From Paraburkholderia rhizosphaerae (GTDB lineage: Bacteria > Pseudomonadota > Gammaproteobacteria > Burkholderiales > Burkholderiaceae), in assembly GCF_004366595.1 (NCBI RefSeq), contig NZ_SORE01000009.1:209280-273279 (forward strand): a DNA stretch of 64,000 bases, read 5' to 3'. Positions 48,789 to 58,304 of this stretch are shown here, in pieces. The notes beneath the pieces were generated by a model. That model saw only the letters and a program-made list of their open reading frames with translations, made no database searches and was not told where the DNA came from. A program made the position numbers and the translations under genes. Position 1 is the first letter of the stretch, and the number at the start of each line of letters is the position of its first letter.

Positions 48789-48839
48789 CGTTGCCGCAAC
48801 CAGGCGTTGGGCAACGGGTCTTCAGTTTTCGTGAAGACC
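48789..48839. other. Two inverted repeats in the tcuR-tcuA gap
   Basis: CGTTGCC (48789-48795) pairs with GGCAACG (48810-48816), and GGTCTTCA (48817-48824) pairs with TGAAGACC (48832-48839). They lie within the 230-bp gap after tcuR and before tcuA. They may be a tcuR terminator or an operator for TcuR; the lack of a T-run argues against a standard terminator. Confidence 0.45.
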
Positions 48840-48864
48840 GCCGCCGGACCACGGCGCGAAATCT

Positions 48865-49785
48865 TTAGCGCAAGCGCGCACCGAGCCAGCGGCCCTGGCT
48901 TACCAGTTCGCGCGCCGTATCGGCCAGCACCACGCGTGCGGCGAGCCCCGCAGGCGACAGTTCGTCGTCCGACACGCTGACGAGCAGGTTCGGCCGCACC
49001 GCATCGGCATCCGAAATCTGCACGCTCGCGAGGCCCGCGTTCTCGGCGCGCGCCAGCGCCGCGCCCGGCTGGATCGTTGCGCCGAGGCCGCCGCGCACCG
49101 CATCCATCAGCATCGCGAGGCCGTCGACTTCGGCGACGATGCGCGGCTCGTATTTCGCACGCTTGAACGATGCGGCGAGCGTCGTGCGCAAACCGTGCGG
49201 GCCGCTTGGCAGAATCAGCGGCAGCGTGCCGAGCTTCGCGACGCGCACGCGCTTCGTGGTCGGCATGCCGGGCAGGTCGGGCGCGCCGATCACGAACAGC
49301 CGCTCATCGAGCAGCGGCATCACGCTCCAGCGTTGCGCAGGTTCCTCGTGAAAAAGAATGGCCAGGTCGATCTGCCGCGCACCGAGCATCGATGCGAGGA
49401 AGCCGGACAGCGTCTCGACGATCCGCAGCCGCACATCGGGGTAGCGTTCGCGCATCGCGCGCATGAACGCGAGACCGAGCACACCGCTCGTGCTGGTCGC
49501 GAGGCCGACCGTCACATGGCCCGACAGACGCGCTTGACGGGCGGCGTGCGCGGCATCGTCGACGTGACGCAGCGCGAGTTGCGCCTGGCGCCAGAAGGCC
49601 AGCCCCGCATCGGTCGGCACGACGCCGCCGGACGTGCGCTGCAGCAGACGCGTTGCGAGTTCGCTTTCGAGGCGGCTGATCTGCTGGCTCAACGCGGACG
49701 TGACGACGCCCAGTTCGAGTGCCGCCTTGCCCATGCTGCCGTGCTCGACGACGCTGACGAAATACCGCAACTGTCGCAATTCCAT
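48865..49785 (-). CDS. tcuR: LysR-family transcriptional regulator TcuR
   Basis: A 306-residue LysR regulator with the N-terminal helix-turn-helix MELRQLRYFVSVVEHGSMGK, then AALELGVVTSALSQQISRLE, and a periplasmic-binding-like effector domain from about residue 90. It lies upstream of tcuABC on the same strand and probably activates that unit in response to tricarballylate. This assignment rests on position and family. Confidence 0.85.
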   Translation of the reverse strand: MELRQLRYFVSVVEHGSMGKAALELGVVTSALSQQISRLESELATRLLQRTSGGVVPTDAGLAFWRQAQLALRHVDDAAHAARQARLSGHVTVGLATSTSGVLGLAFMRAMRERYPDVRLRIVETLSGFLASMLGARQIDLAILFHEEPAQRWSVMPLLDERLFVIGAPDLPGMPTTKRVRVAKLGTLPLILPSGPHGLRTTLAASFKRAKYEPRIVAEVDGLAMLMDAVRGGLGATIQPGAALARAENAGLASVQISDADAVRPNLLVSVSDDELSPAGLAARVVLADTARELVSQGRWLGARLR

Positions 49786-49884
49786 TCGGATTCCCCGCTC
49801 GATGCCGTGAGCGGCATTGTCCGGAGTGGGGTCGGAAAACGCAAATGCTGACAGATTGCGTCGATCATGCGCCGATCGATCTTC

Positions 49885-49912
49885 TTGACGGATTGTATGA
49901 CAGGAATATAAT
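49885..49912 (+). promoter_or_regulatory. Sigma-70 promoter with embedded GntR-type operator
   Basis: TTGACG (49885-49890), a 16-bp spacer and a perfect TATAAT (49907-49912). The spacer contains TTGTATGACA (49893-49902), a GntR/FadR-type operator also found at 54975-54985. It should drive the MFS gene at 50063 and those after it, repressed when the regulator is bound. Confidence 0.75.
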
Positions 49913-50062
49913 CATCCCGAACACGGATCATCCGTATCGCGATTCGAGATGTTCCGAACAACGCGGCCGCTGCGAATGCGATGCAGCCGCCGCGACGAGA
50001 GCCGCGGACGAACCAGCGGCCCGTCCATAGCCAGGCAGCGGAGCAGAGCGGAGACACTCAGC

Positions 50063-51490
50063 ATGCGCGACTCATCGATGATCGGCTTACGCCTCGACGG
50101 GCTTCCTTTGTCCGGCTTTCATTGGCGTCTGCTCGGCCTGATCGCGGCCGGCATGTACTTCGATTCGTTCGATATCTATATTGCCGGCACCGTACTCGCT
50201 GCGTTGATCCACAGCGGCGAATCGACGCTGAAGCTGAACGCGACGTTCGTGTCGGTGACGTTTATCGGCATGATGGCCGGTGCGTGGCTATCCGGCCTGC
50301 TCGGCGACCGCTTTGGCCGCCGTTTTTCGTATCAGATCAATCTCGGCATCTATGGTTTCGCGTCGATTGCCGCCGCGCTCGCGCCGTCAATCTACTGGCT
50401 GATTTTCTTCCGGCTCGTGATGGGGCTCGGTATGGGCGCCGAAATCGTGGTCGGCTACGCGACGTTGAGCGAGTTCATTCCGGCCGCGTGGCGTGGCCGT
50501 TTCGGCACAATCCTGAATCTGATCATCAATACGTCGCTGTTTCTGTCGACTTTCCTCGGCTGGCTGATCGTCCCGCGTTACGGCTGGCGCTGGATGTTCG
50601 TGATCGCCGGATGCGGCGCGCTAGTCGTCTGGTTTTTGCGCAAGTCGATGCTTGAATCGCCGCGCTGGCTCGCATCGCGCGGACGCACCGACGAAGCCGG
50701 GCAGATCGTCGCGCGTATCGAGACCGCGTGCGGCGTCGATCCGGCCGTGTCGATAGAAGCGGCACGAGTGGCCGCGCGACAGGCGGGCCGCGACGCGGCG
50801 CAGAGCGCCGCCGTACCGACCAACGCGCGCATCAGCGAACTGTTCTCGCGGCGTCTGCTGACCCGCACGATCACCGCGATCACCGTGCTGGTCGCGCTAT
50901 TTATCGTGAACTATGCATTCGTCAGCTGGATTCCGACTTTCCTCGTCAAACAGGGGCACAGCATTTCGAGTTCGCTTGGACTGACTGCGGTGATGTTCGC
51001 CGGTGGCCCGGTCGGCTCGTTGATCGCGTTCATGCTGGCCGAGCGGGTCGGCCGTAAATGGGGCATCGTGGTTTTTTCGCTGGTCGGCGTCGCGTTCGGT
51101 GTCGCATATCCGTTCGCGCAAGCGGCGGCAACCATCACCCTGCTCGGTTTTGCGATCACCGCGTGTATCTACGTGCTGTCGTCGTTCAGTGTCGCGAGTT
51201 ACGTGCCTGAACTGTTTCCGACTGAATTGCGTCTACGCGGTTCGGGTCTTGCGAATACGGTTGGGCGCGCGGTCAGCATCGTCGTGCCGTATGGGGTCGC
51301 GGCGGCCTTCGCCGGCTTTGGTATTACGGGCGTGATCACGTTGATTGTCGGCACGCTGTTGCTGCAGGCGCTGATCGTCGGCGTGCTCGGCGCGGAGACA
51401 AAGAACCGCTCGCTCGAAGCAATTGCCGCCGAAACCGGCGATGCCGCACGCGACGCGGACCAGCAGGCCGCGGCGGCGGTCGGCCGGTAG
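50063..51490 (+). CDS. MFS transporter (putative organic-acid carrier)
   Basis: A 475-residue major facilitator. GMYFDSFDIYIAGTVLAALI is helix 1, GLLGDRFGRRFSYQINLGIY is the loop 2-3 motif, and FVSWIPTFLVKQGHS and YVPELFPTELRLRGSGLANT are in the second half. The last pattern is typical of the sugar/aromatic acid porter branch. It has a C-terminal Ala/Asp-rich tail. It is the first gene downstream of the strong promoter at 49.9 kb and is followed 35 bp later by the MmgE/PrpD gene, so it likely imports that operon's substrate. ATG at 50063 with GGAG upstream. Confidence 0.85.
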   Translation: MRDSSMIGLRLDGLPLSGFHWRLLGLIAAGMYFDSFDIYIAGTVLAALIHSGESTLKLNATFVSVTFIGMMAGAWLSGLLGDRFGRRFSYQINLGIYGFASIAAALAPSIYWLIFFRLVMGLGMGAEIVVGYATLSEFIPAAWRGRFGTILNLIINTSLFLSTFLGWLIVPRYGWRWMFVIAGCGALVVWFLRKSMLESPRWLASRGRTDEAGQIVARIETACGVDPAVSIEAARVAARQAGRDAAQSAAVPTNARISELFSRRLLTRTITAITVLVALFIVNYAFVSWIPTFLVKQGHSISSSLGLTAVMFAGGPVGSLIAFMLAERVGRKWGIVVFSLVGVAFGVAYPFAQAAATITLLGFAITACIYVLSSFSVASYVPELFPTELRLRGSGLANTVGRAVSIVVPYGVAAAFAGFGITGVITLIVGTLLLQALIVGVLGAETKNRSLEAIAAETGDAARDADQQAAAAVGR

Positions 51491-51525
51491 TCGATCAACA
51501 AATTCACTTCAGGAGCGGTAACACG

Positions 51526-52905
51526 ATGCAGCAACGCATGGCCTCTGTCGACGAACCCGTCACCGCGACGCGGCAACTCGCGCAATTCGTCGCACGCACG
51601 CGATGGAGCGATATTCCTGAAGCGGTCAGGCATGAGGCGAAGCGTTCGCTCGTCAACTACTTCGCGGTTGGATTCGCAGGTTGCGCGGACCCGTCCGTCG
51701 CCAAAGCCGTTCGCGTGTACCAGCAGCGTTTGCGCGCCGGCGATGAAGCGAGCCTGATCGGGCGCGCGGAACGCACCGACGTGCTGAATGCGGCGGCGCT
51801 CAACGCGATGACCGCGAACGTGCACGATTTCGACGACACGCATCTACCGACCATCATTCATCCGACCGCGCCGGTCGCTGCACCCCTATTTGCGGTCAGC
51901 GAAAGCCAACGCATGACCGGCGAGGCACTGCTGCTCGCTTTCGTGCTAGGCGTTGAAATCGAATGCCGGATCGGCAATGCGGTCTCGCCGTCGCACTATC
52001 AGCGCGGCTGGCACATCACGTCGACCTGCGGCGTATTCGGCGCGGCGGCGGCCGCGGCGAAGACCATGAACCTCGTCGACCGTCAGATTGCCGATGCATT
52101 CGGCTACGCATCCGCACAGGCGGGCGGACTCGTCGAAACGCTCGGCACGATGGCCAAAAGCGTAAGCGTGGGCAATGCGGCAAAGAACGGCATGTTGTCC
52201 GCGTTGCTCGCCGCCGAGGGTTTGAGCGGACCTGCAAGGCCGCTTGAAGGCGAGCGCGGCTTTCTGCGCGTCACTGCCGATGAAGCGGATTTCAAGGCGC
52301 TTACCGCGGACCTCGGCCATGTCTGGGCATTGCAGTCGAATACCTACAAGCCTTACCCGTGCGGCGTCGTGCTGAACCCGGTCATCGAAGCCTGTCTCGA
52401 ACTGGCACGCGACCGGCATGGGTTGCTGTCCGATATCGAACGTGTCGAACTGGTCGGCCATCCGCTGCTGCGCGAACGAACCGACCGGCCCGGCATTCGC
52501 ACCGGCCGCGAGGCGCAGGTGAGCGCGCAGCACGGCGTCGCCGTCGTGCTCGCGACCGGAAAGGCTAGTCTCGCCGAGTTCAGCGATGAACGCGTCGCGG
52601 ACCCGACGTTGCGCGCGTTCGCGGGCCGCGTCGCGTTTGTCGACGACAACCGTTTTCCGGTCGAAGCGGCGCGCGTGACCGTGCTGCTGCGTTCGGGCGA
52701 AAGCGTGTCGCGCACCGTGAGCGCCGCGCGCGGCAGCCTTGCCGCGCCGCTGAGCGACGCGGATCTCGACAGCAAATTGAAAGACCTGGCCGCGTATGGC
52801 GCGCCGCATGTCGCCACGCAACGCTTGCTCGATACGCTGTGGACGCTCGATACTGCCGACGACGCCGCAATGCCGATGCACATCGCGCGTGTCGACACCC
52901 GTTAG
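51526..52905 (+). CDS. MmgE/PrpD family protein
   Basis: A 459-residue protein of the family that contains 2-methylcitrate dehydratase (PrpD), cis-aconitate decarboxylase and iminodisuccinate epimerase. Active-site blocks are VHDFDDTHLPTIIHPTAPVA (Asp/His), RGWHITSTCGVFGAAAAAAK (His), MAKSVSVGNAAKNG (Lys) and NTYKPYPCG (Lys). The usual His near the third block is Ser here. Substrate unknown; a dehydratase, decarboxylase or isomerase acting on a carboxylate is likely. AGGAG lies upstream of the ATG at 51526. Confidence 0.85.
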   Translation: MQQRMASVDEPVTATRQLAQFVARTRWSDIPEAVRHEAKRSLVNYFAVGFAGCADPSVAKAVRVYQQRLRAGDEASLIGRAERTDVLNAAALNAMTANVHDFDDTHLPTIIHPTAPVAAPLFAVSESQRMTGEALLLAFVLGVEIECRIGNAVSPSHYQRGWHITSTCGVFGAAAAAAKTMNLVDRQIADAFGYASAQAGGLVETLGTMAKSVSVGNAAKNGMLSALLAAEGLSGPARPLEGERGFLRVTADEADFKALTADLGHVWALQSNTYKPYPCGVVLNPVIEACLELARDRHGLLSDIERVELVGHPLLRERTDRPGIRTGREAQVSAQHGVAVVLATGKASLAEFSDERVADPTLRAFAGRVAFVDDNRFPVEAARVTVLLRSGESVSRTVSAARGSLAAPLSDADLDSKLKDLAAYGAPHVATQRLLDTLWTLDTADDAAMPMHIARVDTR

Positions 52906-53002
52906 CAAGAGAAAGGAGTTCGCCGCTTGAACATTAGCAGCGTCTTCGTCCACATCGCATCAGCTTCGCGTTTTTTTTGAACATCCATACGGAGAACTTT
53001 TA

Positions 53003-53329
53003 ATGATCGTCGAGATGCGTATCTATCACTGCGCGCCGGGTCGTTTGCCGGCACTGCAGGATCGTTTCGTGAACATCACGCTGGGCTTCTTCGAGAAGTA
53101 CGGGATCAAGCAGATCGGCTTCTGGACCACGCTCGCGGGTCCGAGCAATCACGCGCTCACGTACATGCTCCAGTGGGAAAGCCTCGCTGAGCGCGAAACC
53201 AAATGGAATGCGTTTCAGTCGGATCAGGAGTGGGTCACGAAGCGCGCGGCGACTGAAGCGGAAAAGCCGATCGTCGAGCGCATCGAGAACCACTTCCTGA
53301 CGCCGACCGCTTTCTCGGCGCTTCGCTAG
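53003..53329 (+). CDS. NIPSNAP family protein
   Basis: A 108-residue dimeric alpha/beta-barrel protein (MIVEMRIYHCAPGRLPALQD, GFWTTLAGPSNHALTYMLQW, ESLAERETKWNAFQSDQEWV) typical of NIPSNAP. Such proteins are often found in catabolic operons, but their reaction is not established. GGAG precedes the ATG. It lies between the PrpD-type and aldehyde dehydrogenase genes. Confidence 0.85.
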   Translation: MIVEMRIYHCAPGRLPALQDRFVNITLGFFEKYGIKQIGFWTTLAGPSNHALTYMLQWESLAERETKWNAFQSDQEWVTKRAATEAEKPIVERIENHFLTPTAFSALR

Positions 53330-53447
53330 AACCGCACGGAGCGCTGCCTGCCAGCCGGTCGCGCCGCGGCCCGGCTGGCTTGCACGCCGATGGCCTCGCA
53401 GGCTTTCGAGCAACCGCAGCCGGTGACTTCTTAACCTGGAGCCTGGA

Positions 53448-54878
53448 ATGTCTCGCGTTGGACAGTTTTATATCGATGGAAAATGGGTCGCGCCTCTCGC
53501 GCCGGACTGGTTCGATCTGATCGATCCGGCCACCGAAGTGCGCTTCGATCAGCTCGCACTCGGCAATGCCGCCGACGTCGATCGCGCAGTTGCGGCGGCG
53601 CGCCGCGCGTTTCCGTCATATTCGACGAGCACGGTCGCGGATCGCGTTGCGTTGTTAAAGCGCGTCGTGCAGATCTACGAGCGCCGCGTCGACGAATTCG
53701 CGGAGGCGATGCGCGCGGAAATGGGTGCGCCGATTGCTTTCGCACGCAACAATCAGGCGGCACGCGGACCATCGCATCTGAATGCGTTAATCGACGTGCT
53801 CGATTACTTCGCGTTCGAAACGCAGCGCGGCACGACGCGTGTGCGTCATGAACCGATCGGCGTGTGCGGATTGATCACGCCATGGAACTGGCCGATCAAC
53901 CAGATCGTCGTGAAGATCGCGCCTGCGCTCGCGGCCGGTTGCACGATGGTGCTCAAGCCAAGCGAATATTCGGCGCTCAGCGCGCTGCTGTTCGCGGAGG
54001 TGCTCGACGAAGCAGGCGTGCCGCCAGGCGTGTTCAATCTGGTCAATGGCGACGGAGCGGGGGTCGGTGCGGCGATCGCATCGCATCCTGACATCGATAT
54101 GGTGTCGTTCACCGGATCGACGCGGGCGGGTATCCAGGTCGCGAAGCTGGCGGCCGATACCGTGAAGCGCGTCGCACAGGAACTCGGCGGCAAGTCGGCC
54201 AATATCCTGCTCGATGATGTGAACCTGAGCGATGCGGTGACGCGCGGCGTGAATGCGTGCTTTGCGAATTCGGGCCAATCGTGTTCGAGTCCGACGCGCA
54301 TGCTGGTGCCGCGCCGTTTGATGGATGAAGCGGCGCAAATCGCGGGCCGTGCCGCGCAGGCATTCAGGGTCGGTGCGACCGACAAGGTGACGACGCAACT
54401 CGGCCCGGTCGTGAACCGCAACCAGTTCGTGCGCGTCCAATCGCTGATTCAAGCGGGCATCGACGAGGGCGCGCGGCTCGTGACCGGTGGCACGGGCTTG
54501 CCGGAAGGGCTGTCGAAGGGCTGGTTCGTGAAGCCGACGGTGTTCGCGGATGTGAAGCCCGATATGGCGATCGCGCGCGAAGAGATTTTCGGCCCGGTAC
54601 TGTCGATGATTCCATACGACAGCGACGAAGAGGCGATCCACATTGCCAACAACACGGAGTACGGTCTTGCTGCCTACGTGCAGTCGGCGAGTCTCGAGCG
54701 CGCGCGCACCGTGGGCCGCACATTGCGCGCGGGCGGCGTGCACCTGAACTATCCGACGCCCGATTTCAATGCACCGTTCGGCGGATACAAGCGCTCGGGC
54801 AACGGGCGTGAATGGGGCGAGGCAGGCTTGCGCGAGTATCTGGAAGTCAAGGCAATGGTGGGGTACGGCGAAGCGTGA
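53448..54878 (+). CDS. NAD(P)-dependent aldehyde dehydrogenase
   Basis: A 476-residue ALDH-fold enzyme. TPWNWPINQ contains N147, the NAD loop is FTGSTRAGIQVA, the general base is E245 in AQELGGKSANI, and the nucleophile is C279 in NSGQSCSSPTR. EEIFGPVLSMIPYDSDEEAI and FGGYKRSGNGREWGEAGL complete the family pattern. It oxidises an aldehyde to its acid; the substrate is unknown. It follows the NIPSNAP gene by 118 bp and probably belongs to the same operon. Confidence 0.92.
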   Translation: MSRVGQFYIDGKWVAPLAPDWFDLIDPATEVRFDQLALGNAADVDRAVAAARRAFPSYSTSTVADRVALLKRVVQIYERRVDEFAEAMRAEMGAPIAFARNNQAARGPSHLNALIDVLDYFAFETQRGTTRVRHEPIGVCGLITPWNWPINQIVVKIAPALAAGCTMVLKPSEYSALSALLFAEVLDEAGVPPGVFNLVNGDGAGVGAAIASHPDIDMVSFTGSTRAGIQVAKLAADTVKRVAQELGGKSANILLDDVNLSDAVTRGVNACFANSGQSCSSPTRMLVPRRLMDEAAQIAGRAAQAFRVGATDKVTTQLGPVVNRNQFVRVQSLIQAGIDEGARLVTGGTGLPEGLSKGWFVKPTVFADVKPDMAIAREEIFGPVLSMIPYDSDEEAIHIANNTEYGLAAYVQSASLERARTVGRTLRAGGVHLNYPTPDFNAPFGGYKRSGNGREWGEAGLREYLEVKAMVGYGEA

Positions 54879-54974
54879 CGCGAGACGCCGCAACGGCGCG
54901 GCGCAATGAGCTGACACGCGGACTGAAGCGCACGCGGAGGCGCGTATTCCCGCAAAAAATTTTGCACCGTTCGT

Positions 54975-54985
54975 TTGTATGACAA
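54975..54985 (+). promoter_or_regulatory. GntR-type operator before the carboxymuconolactone decarboxylase operon
   Basis: TTGTATGACAA matches the site inside the promoter at 49.9 kb in 10 of 11 positions and fits the TGT-N3-ACA pattern of FadR/VanR-type regulators. It is 79 bp before the next gene start. Confidence 0.65.
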
Positions 54986-55063
54986 TCGGGCGGTACGACG
55001 ATCATTGAAGCAGGGATGTCGCCGATGCCGCATTGGCATCGCAAACAACCGAGGAAAACGCAG

Positions 55064-55456
55064 ATGGGAAACAACGACGGGTTTGAAAAAGGCTTCGCGA
55101 ATCGCAAGGAAGTGCTGGGCGCGGCGCATGTCGAAAAATCGTGGGCGAACGCGGACGACTTCAACCGGCCGATGCAGAAGCTCGTCACCGAGTATTGCTG
55201 GGGCGAAATCTGGGGCGACCCGACGCTGCCGTTCAAGACGCGCAGCATGCTGAATATCGCGATGCTGACTGCGTTGAGCCAGCACCATGAACTGGCGGTG
55301 CACGTGAAAGGGGCGCTGAAGAACGGCGTGACCAAGGACGAGATCCGCTCGGTGTTGATGCAGGCCGGCGTCTATTGCGGCGTGCCGCTGGCGCTGGCGG
55401 CGTTTCGCGTCGCGAGCGACGCGATCAAGGCTTATGAAGCGGAAGCGAAGTCATAG
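55064..55456 (+). CDS. Carboxymuconolactone decarboxylase family protein (single domain)
   Basis: A 130-residue alpha-helical protein of the 4-carboxymuconolactone decarboxylase/AhpD fold (PMQKLVTEYCWGEIWGDPTL, TRSMLNIAMLTALSQHHELA, GVTKDEIRSVLMQAGVYCGV). This is the PcaC-like arrangement without the redox CxxC of AhpD. No other beta-ketoadipate genes are nearby, so a protocatechuate role is doubtful. The ATG at 55064 has GAGGA upstream. First gene of a unit running through the GntR gene. Confidence 0.88.
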   Translation: MGNNDGFEKGFANRKEVLGAAHVEKSWANADDFNRPMQKLVTEYCWGEIWGDPTLPFKTRSMLNIAMLTALSQHHELAVHVKGALKNGVTKDEIRSVLMQAGVYCGVPLALAAFRVASDAIKAYEAEAKS

Positions 55457-55597
55457 ACAGGCAGTCCAGCGCAAACCCGGCGGCGGCACGACGATGACGG
55501 CGCCACATCGGAACATCTTTTCGCGCATGAGTGTGTAACGCAGTACTTGCCGCGCCGCCACTACGCGCGGCGCCGGATAACGAAACCGGAGACACGG

Positions 55598-56944
55598 ATG
55601 AAAGCGCTGACCGCAGAGCAGCTGACCCAGACCGCCGAAGAACGGTCGATCGATGAAAAGAGAAAGAGCGCAATTAAAGGCGCGTTCTTCTCCGAATTCA
55701 TCGACATGTTCGATATCTATTTGCCGGTGGTGGTGTTGTCGCCGGTGCTGTTCTTCTTCCAGCCACCTCATCTGTCGGCGGGCATGGAGACGATCCTTGC
55801 GTCGCTGGTATTCATTACGACGCTGCTAGGCCGGCCAATCGGTGCGTTGCTGTTCGGCATGGTCGCGGACCGTGTCGGCCGCCGGATGGCGTCAATCTGG
55901 TCAGTGACGGGCTTCGGCGTCGTCACGCTGCTGATCGCACTGCTGCCGGGCTATCAAAGCATCGGTATCGGGTCGTACTGGCTGCTTGTGCTGCTGCGCT
56001 TCATCGACGGTATTTTTCTCGGCGGCGGCTATACCGGTGCGATGCCGCTCGCGATTGAGTACTCGAAGAAGGAACAACGCGGTTTTGTCGGTGGCCTGAT
56101 CATCGCCGGCTTTCCCGCGGCCTATGTGACGATCAACCTGGTCGCGATGCTGATGTTTGCGTTTTTCCCGCTGAACGGCGTCAATTCGCCGTATGCGCAG
56201 TGGGGCTGGCGCATTCCGTTTGTGATCGGTGCGGCGCTCGCGGGCGTGCTCGCGCTGTATTACGTGCATAAGGTTTCGGAGTCGGAAATCTGGAAGAGCG
56301 AGACCGGTGAAAAGCGCGCAAAAACCGATACGCCATTGCTCGAACTGTTCAGCGGCAAGAGCGCGCGTAGCCTCGTTCAGGTGCTGCTGCTGATGACCGG
56401 CTTCTGGCTCACGCAGAACATCATCACGATTTTTTTGCCGACCGGCTTGCTCGTGCATACGCTGCATCTGAGCGGCTTCCAGTTGACGTCGACGCTGCTG
56501 CTGTCGTATTTCGTGCTGTTTTTCAGCTATATCGGCGCGGGCATGCTCGGCCAGAAGATCGGCCGGCGGCGCTTCTTCGCGATCGTCGGGCCGCTGATCG
56601 CAACCGTCGGTTCCGCGCTGCTGTATGTGCTCGGCAATGTGCGCGGCCTGTCGCTGCCCGCGATCATGCTGACCGTGTGCGTGCTCGCGGTACTCGTTAC
56701 GTCGCCGTGGGGTGTGATCGTCACGTATATCAACGAGCGTTTTGCGACCGACGTGCGCGCGACCGGTTTTGGCGTCGGGTTCAGCCTGTCGGTGATCGTG
56801 CCGTCGTTCTACGCGTTCTATATGAACTGGCTCGGCGCGTTCATGCCGCTTTCGGTGACGCCCGTCGTGCTGCTCAGTATCGGCGGGCTGATCGGCATGA
56901 TCGGCGCGCTGATGGGACCGGAAACCAAAGACGTCGATTTCTGA
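55598..56944 (+). CDS. MFS transporter
   Basis: A 448-residue major facilitator with 12 predicted spans. Motifs include SEFIDMFDIYLPVVVLSPV, LFGMVADRVGRRMASIWSVT and LLRFIDGIFLGGGYTGAMPL, and the half-two motif QKIGRRRFFAIVG. It belongs to a branch near metabolite:H+ symporters. It lies between the CMD gene and a beta-hydroxyacid dehydrogenase, so it probably imports the same class of substrate as the cluster. The ATG at 55598 is chosen over an upstream in-frame Met because the extra residues are Arg-rich and not family-like. Confidence 0.85.
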   Translation: MKALTAEQLTQTAEERSIDEKRKSAIKGAFFSEFIDMFDIYLPVVVLSPVLFFFQPPHLSAGMETILASLVFITTLLGRPIGALLFGMVADRVGRRMASIWSVTGFGVVTLLIALLPGYQSIGIGSYWLLVLLRFIDGIFLGGGYTGAMPLAIEYSKKEQRGFVGGLIIAGFPAAYVTINLVAMLMFAFFPLNGVNSPYAQWGWRIPFVIGAALAGVLALYYVHKVSESEIWKSETGEKRAKTDTPLLELFSGKSARSLVQVLLLMTGFWLTQNIITIFLPTGLLVHTLHLSGFQLTSTLLLSYFVLFFSYIGAGMLGQKIGRRRFFAIVGPLIATVGSALLYVLGNVRGLSLPAIMLTVCVLAVLVTSPWGVIVTYINERFATDVRATGFGVGFSLSVIVPSFYAFYMNWLGAFMPLSVTPVVLLSIGGLIGMIGALMGPETKDVDF

Positions 56945-56976
56945 ACGCATCTATCCGAAGGACATTGAAGGACATC

Positions 56977-57891
56977 ATGAACAAGGAACGAATCGGATTT
57001 ATCGGGCTCGGCAATATGGGCGGCCGCATGACGCGCCGCATTGCCGATGCCGGAATCGCAGTGCTCGGCTACGACACCGTGGCGCAACGCGTGAAAGACG
57101 CGGGCGCGCAAACGGCCGCATCGGTACGCGAAGTGGTCGGCTATGCGGACCTCGTGCTGCTGTCATTGCCGGATAGCAAGGTCGTCGAAGCCGTCGTCGA
57201 AGGTGCGGATGGCATTCTCGCGCACTGCCGCGCGGGGCAAACGGTGATCGACCTCAGTACGGCCGCCGCGAGTTCGACGGTACGGCTCAACGGTCTTTTT
57301 AAAGCGCGCGGCGTGCATTACATCGACGCGGGCATTTCGGGCGGCGCCGCGGCAGCCGAGAGAGGCACGCTGACCCTGATGGTCGGCGGCGATGCGGCCG
57401 CGATCGAAGCGGCGCAATGGATCTTCAAACCGATCGCCGGCAAGGTAATGGTGATGGGCGGCAGCGGCGCGGGCCATACGACGAAGCTGCTGAACAACTT
57501 CCTCAACGCGGTGAGCCTGGCCGCGACAGCCGAAGTGATGGTGGCCGGCAAGAAGGCGGGACTCGATCTGCATCAGCTGCTCGATGTGCTCAATAGCAGC
57601 ACAGGGGTCAACTTCGCGACGCAGAACCGCTTTCCCAAGATTGTCGATGGTGATTACCTCGAAGGCGGATTGACGTCGAAGCTGATGACGAAAGATGTCG
57701 TGCTGTATGTCGATCGCGTTCGCGAACTCGGTATTGCATCGGTCAACGCGGCAGGGCCGCTCGCGAGCTTTGGTCTCGCGACGTCGCTTGGTTATGGCGA
57801 TGTGATCAGCAACCGCGTCGTCGATGCAATCGGCGACGTGTCGGGCGGCGTGAGACTTCACGACAACCCCAATCGCAAAGGAGCGAACTGA
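56977..57891 (+). CDS. NAD(P)-dependent beta-hydroxyacid dehydrogenase (3-hydroxyisobutyrate dehydrogenase family)
   Basis: A 304-residue enzyme. The Rossmann start is RIGFIGLGNMGGRMTRRIAD, the substrate loop is DAGISGGAAAAERGTL (usually DAPVSGG), and the catalytic Lys lies in GHTTKLLNNFLNAVSL. Oxidises a beta-hydroxyacid to a semialdehyde or keto acid; the substrate is unknown. It follows the MFS gene by 32 bp and shares one base with the downstream cupin gene (TGATG). A second member of the family is at 62917. Confidence 0.9.
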   Translation: MNKERIGFIGLGNMGGRMTRRIADAGIAVLGYDTVAQRVKDAGAQTAASVREVVGYADLVLLSLPDSKVVEAVVEGADGILAHCRAGQTVIDLSTAAASSTVRLNGLFKARGVHYIDAGISGGAAAAERGTLTLMVGGDAAAIEAAQWIFKPIAGKVMVMGGSGAGHTTKLLNNFLNAVSLAATAEVMVAGKKAGLDLHQLLDVLNSSTGVNFATQNRFPKIVDGDYLEGGLTSKLMTKDVVLYVDRVRELGIASVNAAGPLASFGLATSLGYGDVISNRVVDAIGDVSGGVRLHDNPNRKGAN

Positions 57892-58286
57892 TGAAGGTGT
57901 TTCATGGCAGGGCCGGCGCGGCGTCGGAGCGGCGCGGCAATGGCGATACGTTTACCGGTGTCGTATGGGCCGATCCGGTGATGCCGTCCACCGATGGTGT
58001 GACGATCAATACGGTGTGCTTCGAACCGGGCGGGCGCACGTACTGGCATTCGCATGAACGCGGCCAGATTTTGCAGGTGACCGCGGGCCAGGGGTGGATT
58101 TGCGTCGAAGGCGGCAAGCCGGAAGTGATCCGCCAGGGCGACGTTGTGTGGATCGGGCCGAACGAACGCCACTGGCATGGCGGCAGCGCCGACAGCTTTA
58201 TGGTTCATATTGCGACATCGCTCGGCAAATCGACGTGGCAGGAAGCGGTCAGCGAGCACGACTATCCGCCTTCGGCGCTGCGCTGA
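57891..58286 (+). CDS. Cupin-domain protein
   Basis: A 131-residue single-cupin protein. Motif 1 is GGRTYWHSHERGQILQVTAG (two His and a Glu-like position) and motif 2 is GDVVWIGPNERHWHGG with further His residues. It resembles small cupins found next to carboxymuconolactone decarboxylases. It may be a metal-dependent isomerase or accessory protein. AAGGAG lies 6 bases before the ATG. Confidence 0.88.
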   Translation: MKVFHGRAGAASERRGNGDTFTGVVWADPVMPSTDGVTINTVCFEPGGRTYWHSHERGQILQVTAGQGWICVEGGKPEVIRQGDVVWIGPNERHWHGGSADSFMVHIATSLGKSTWQEAVSEHDYPPSALR

Positions 58287-58304
58287 ATGACAGGAGCGAG
58301 CGCG

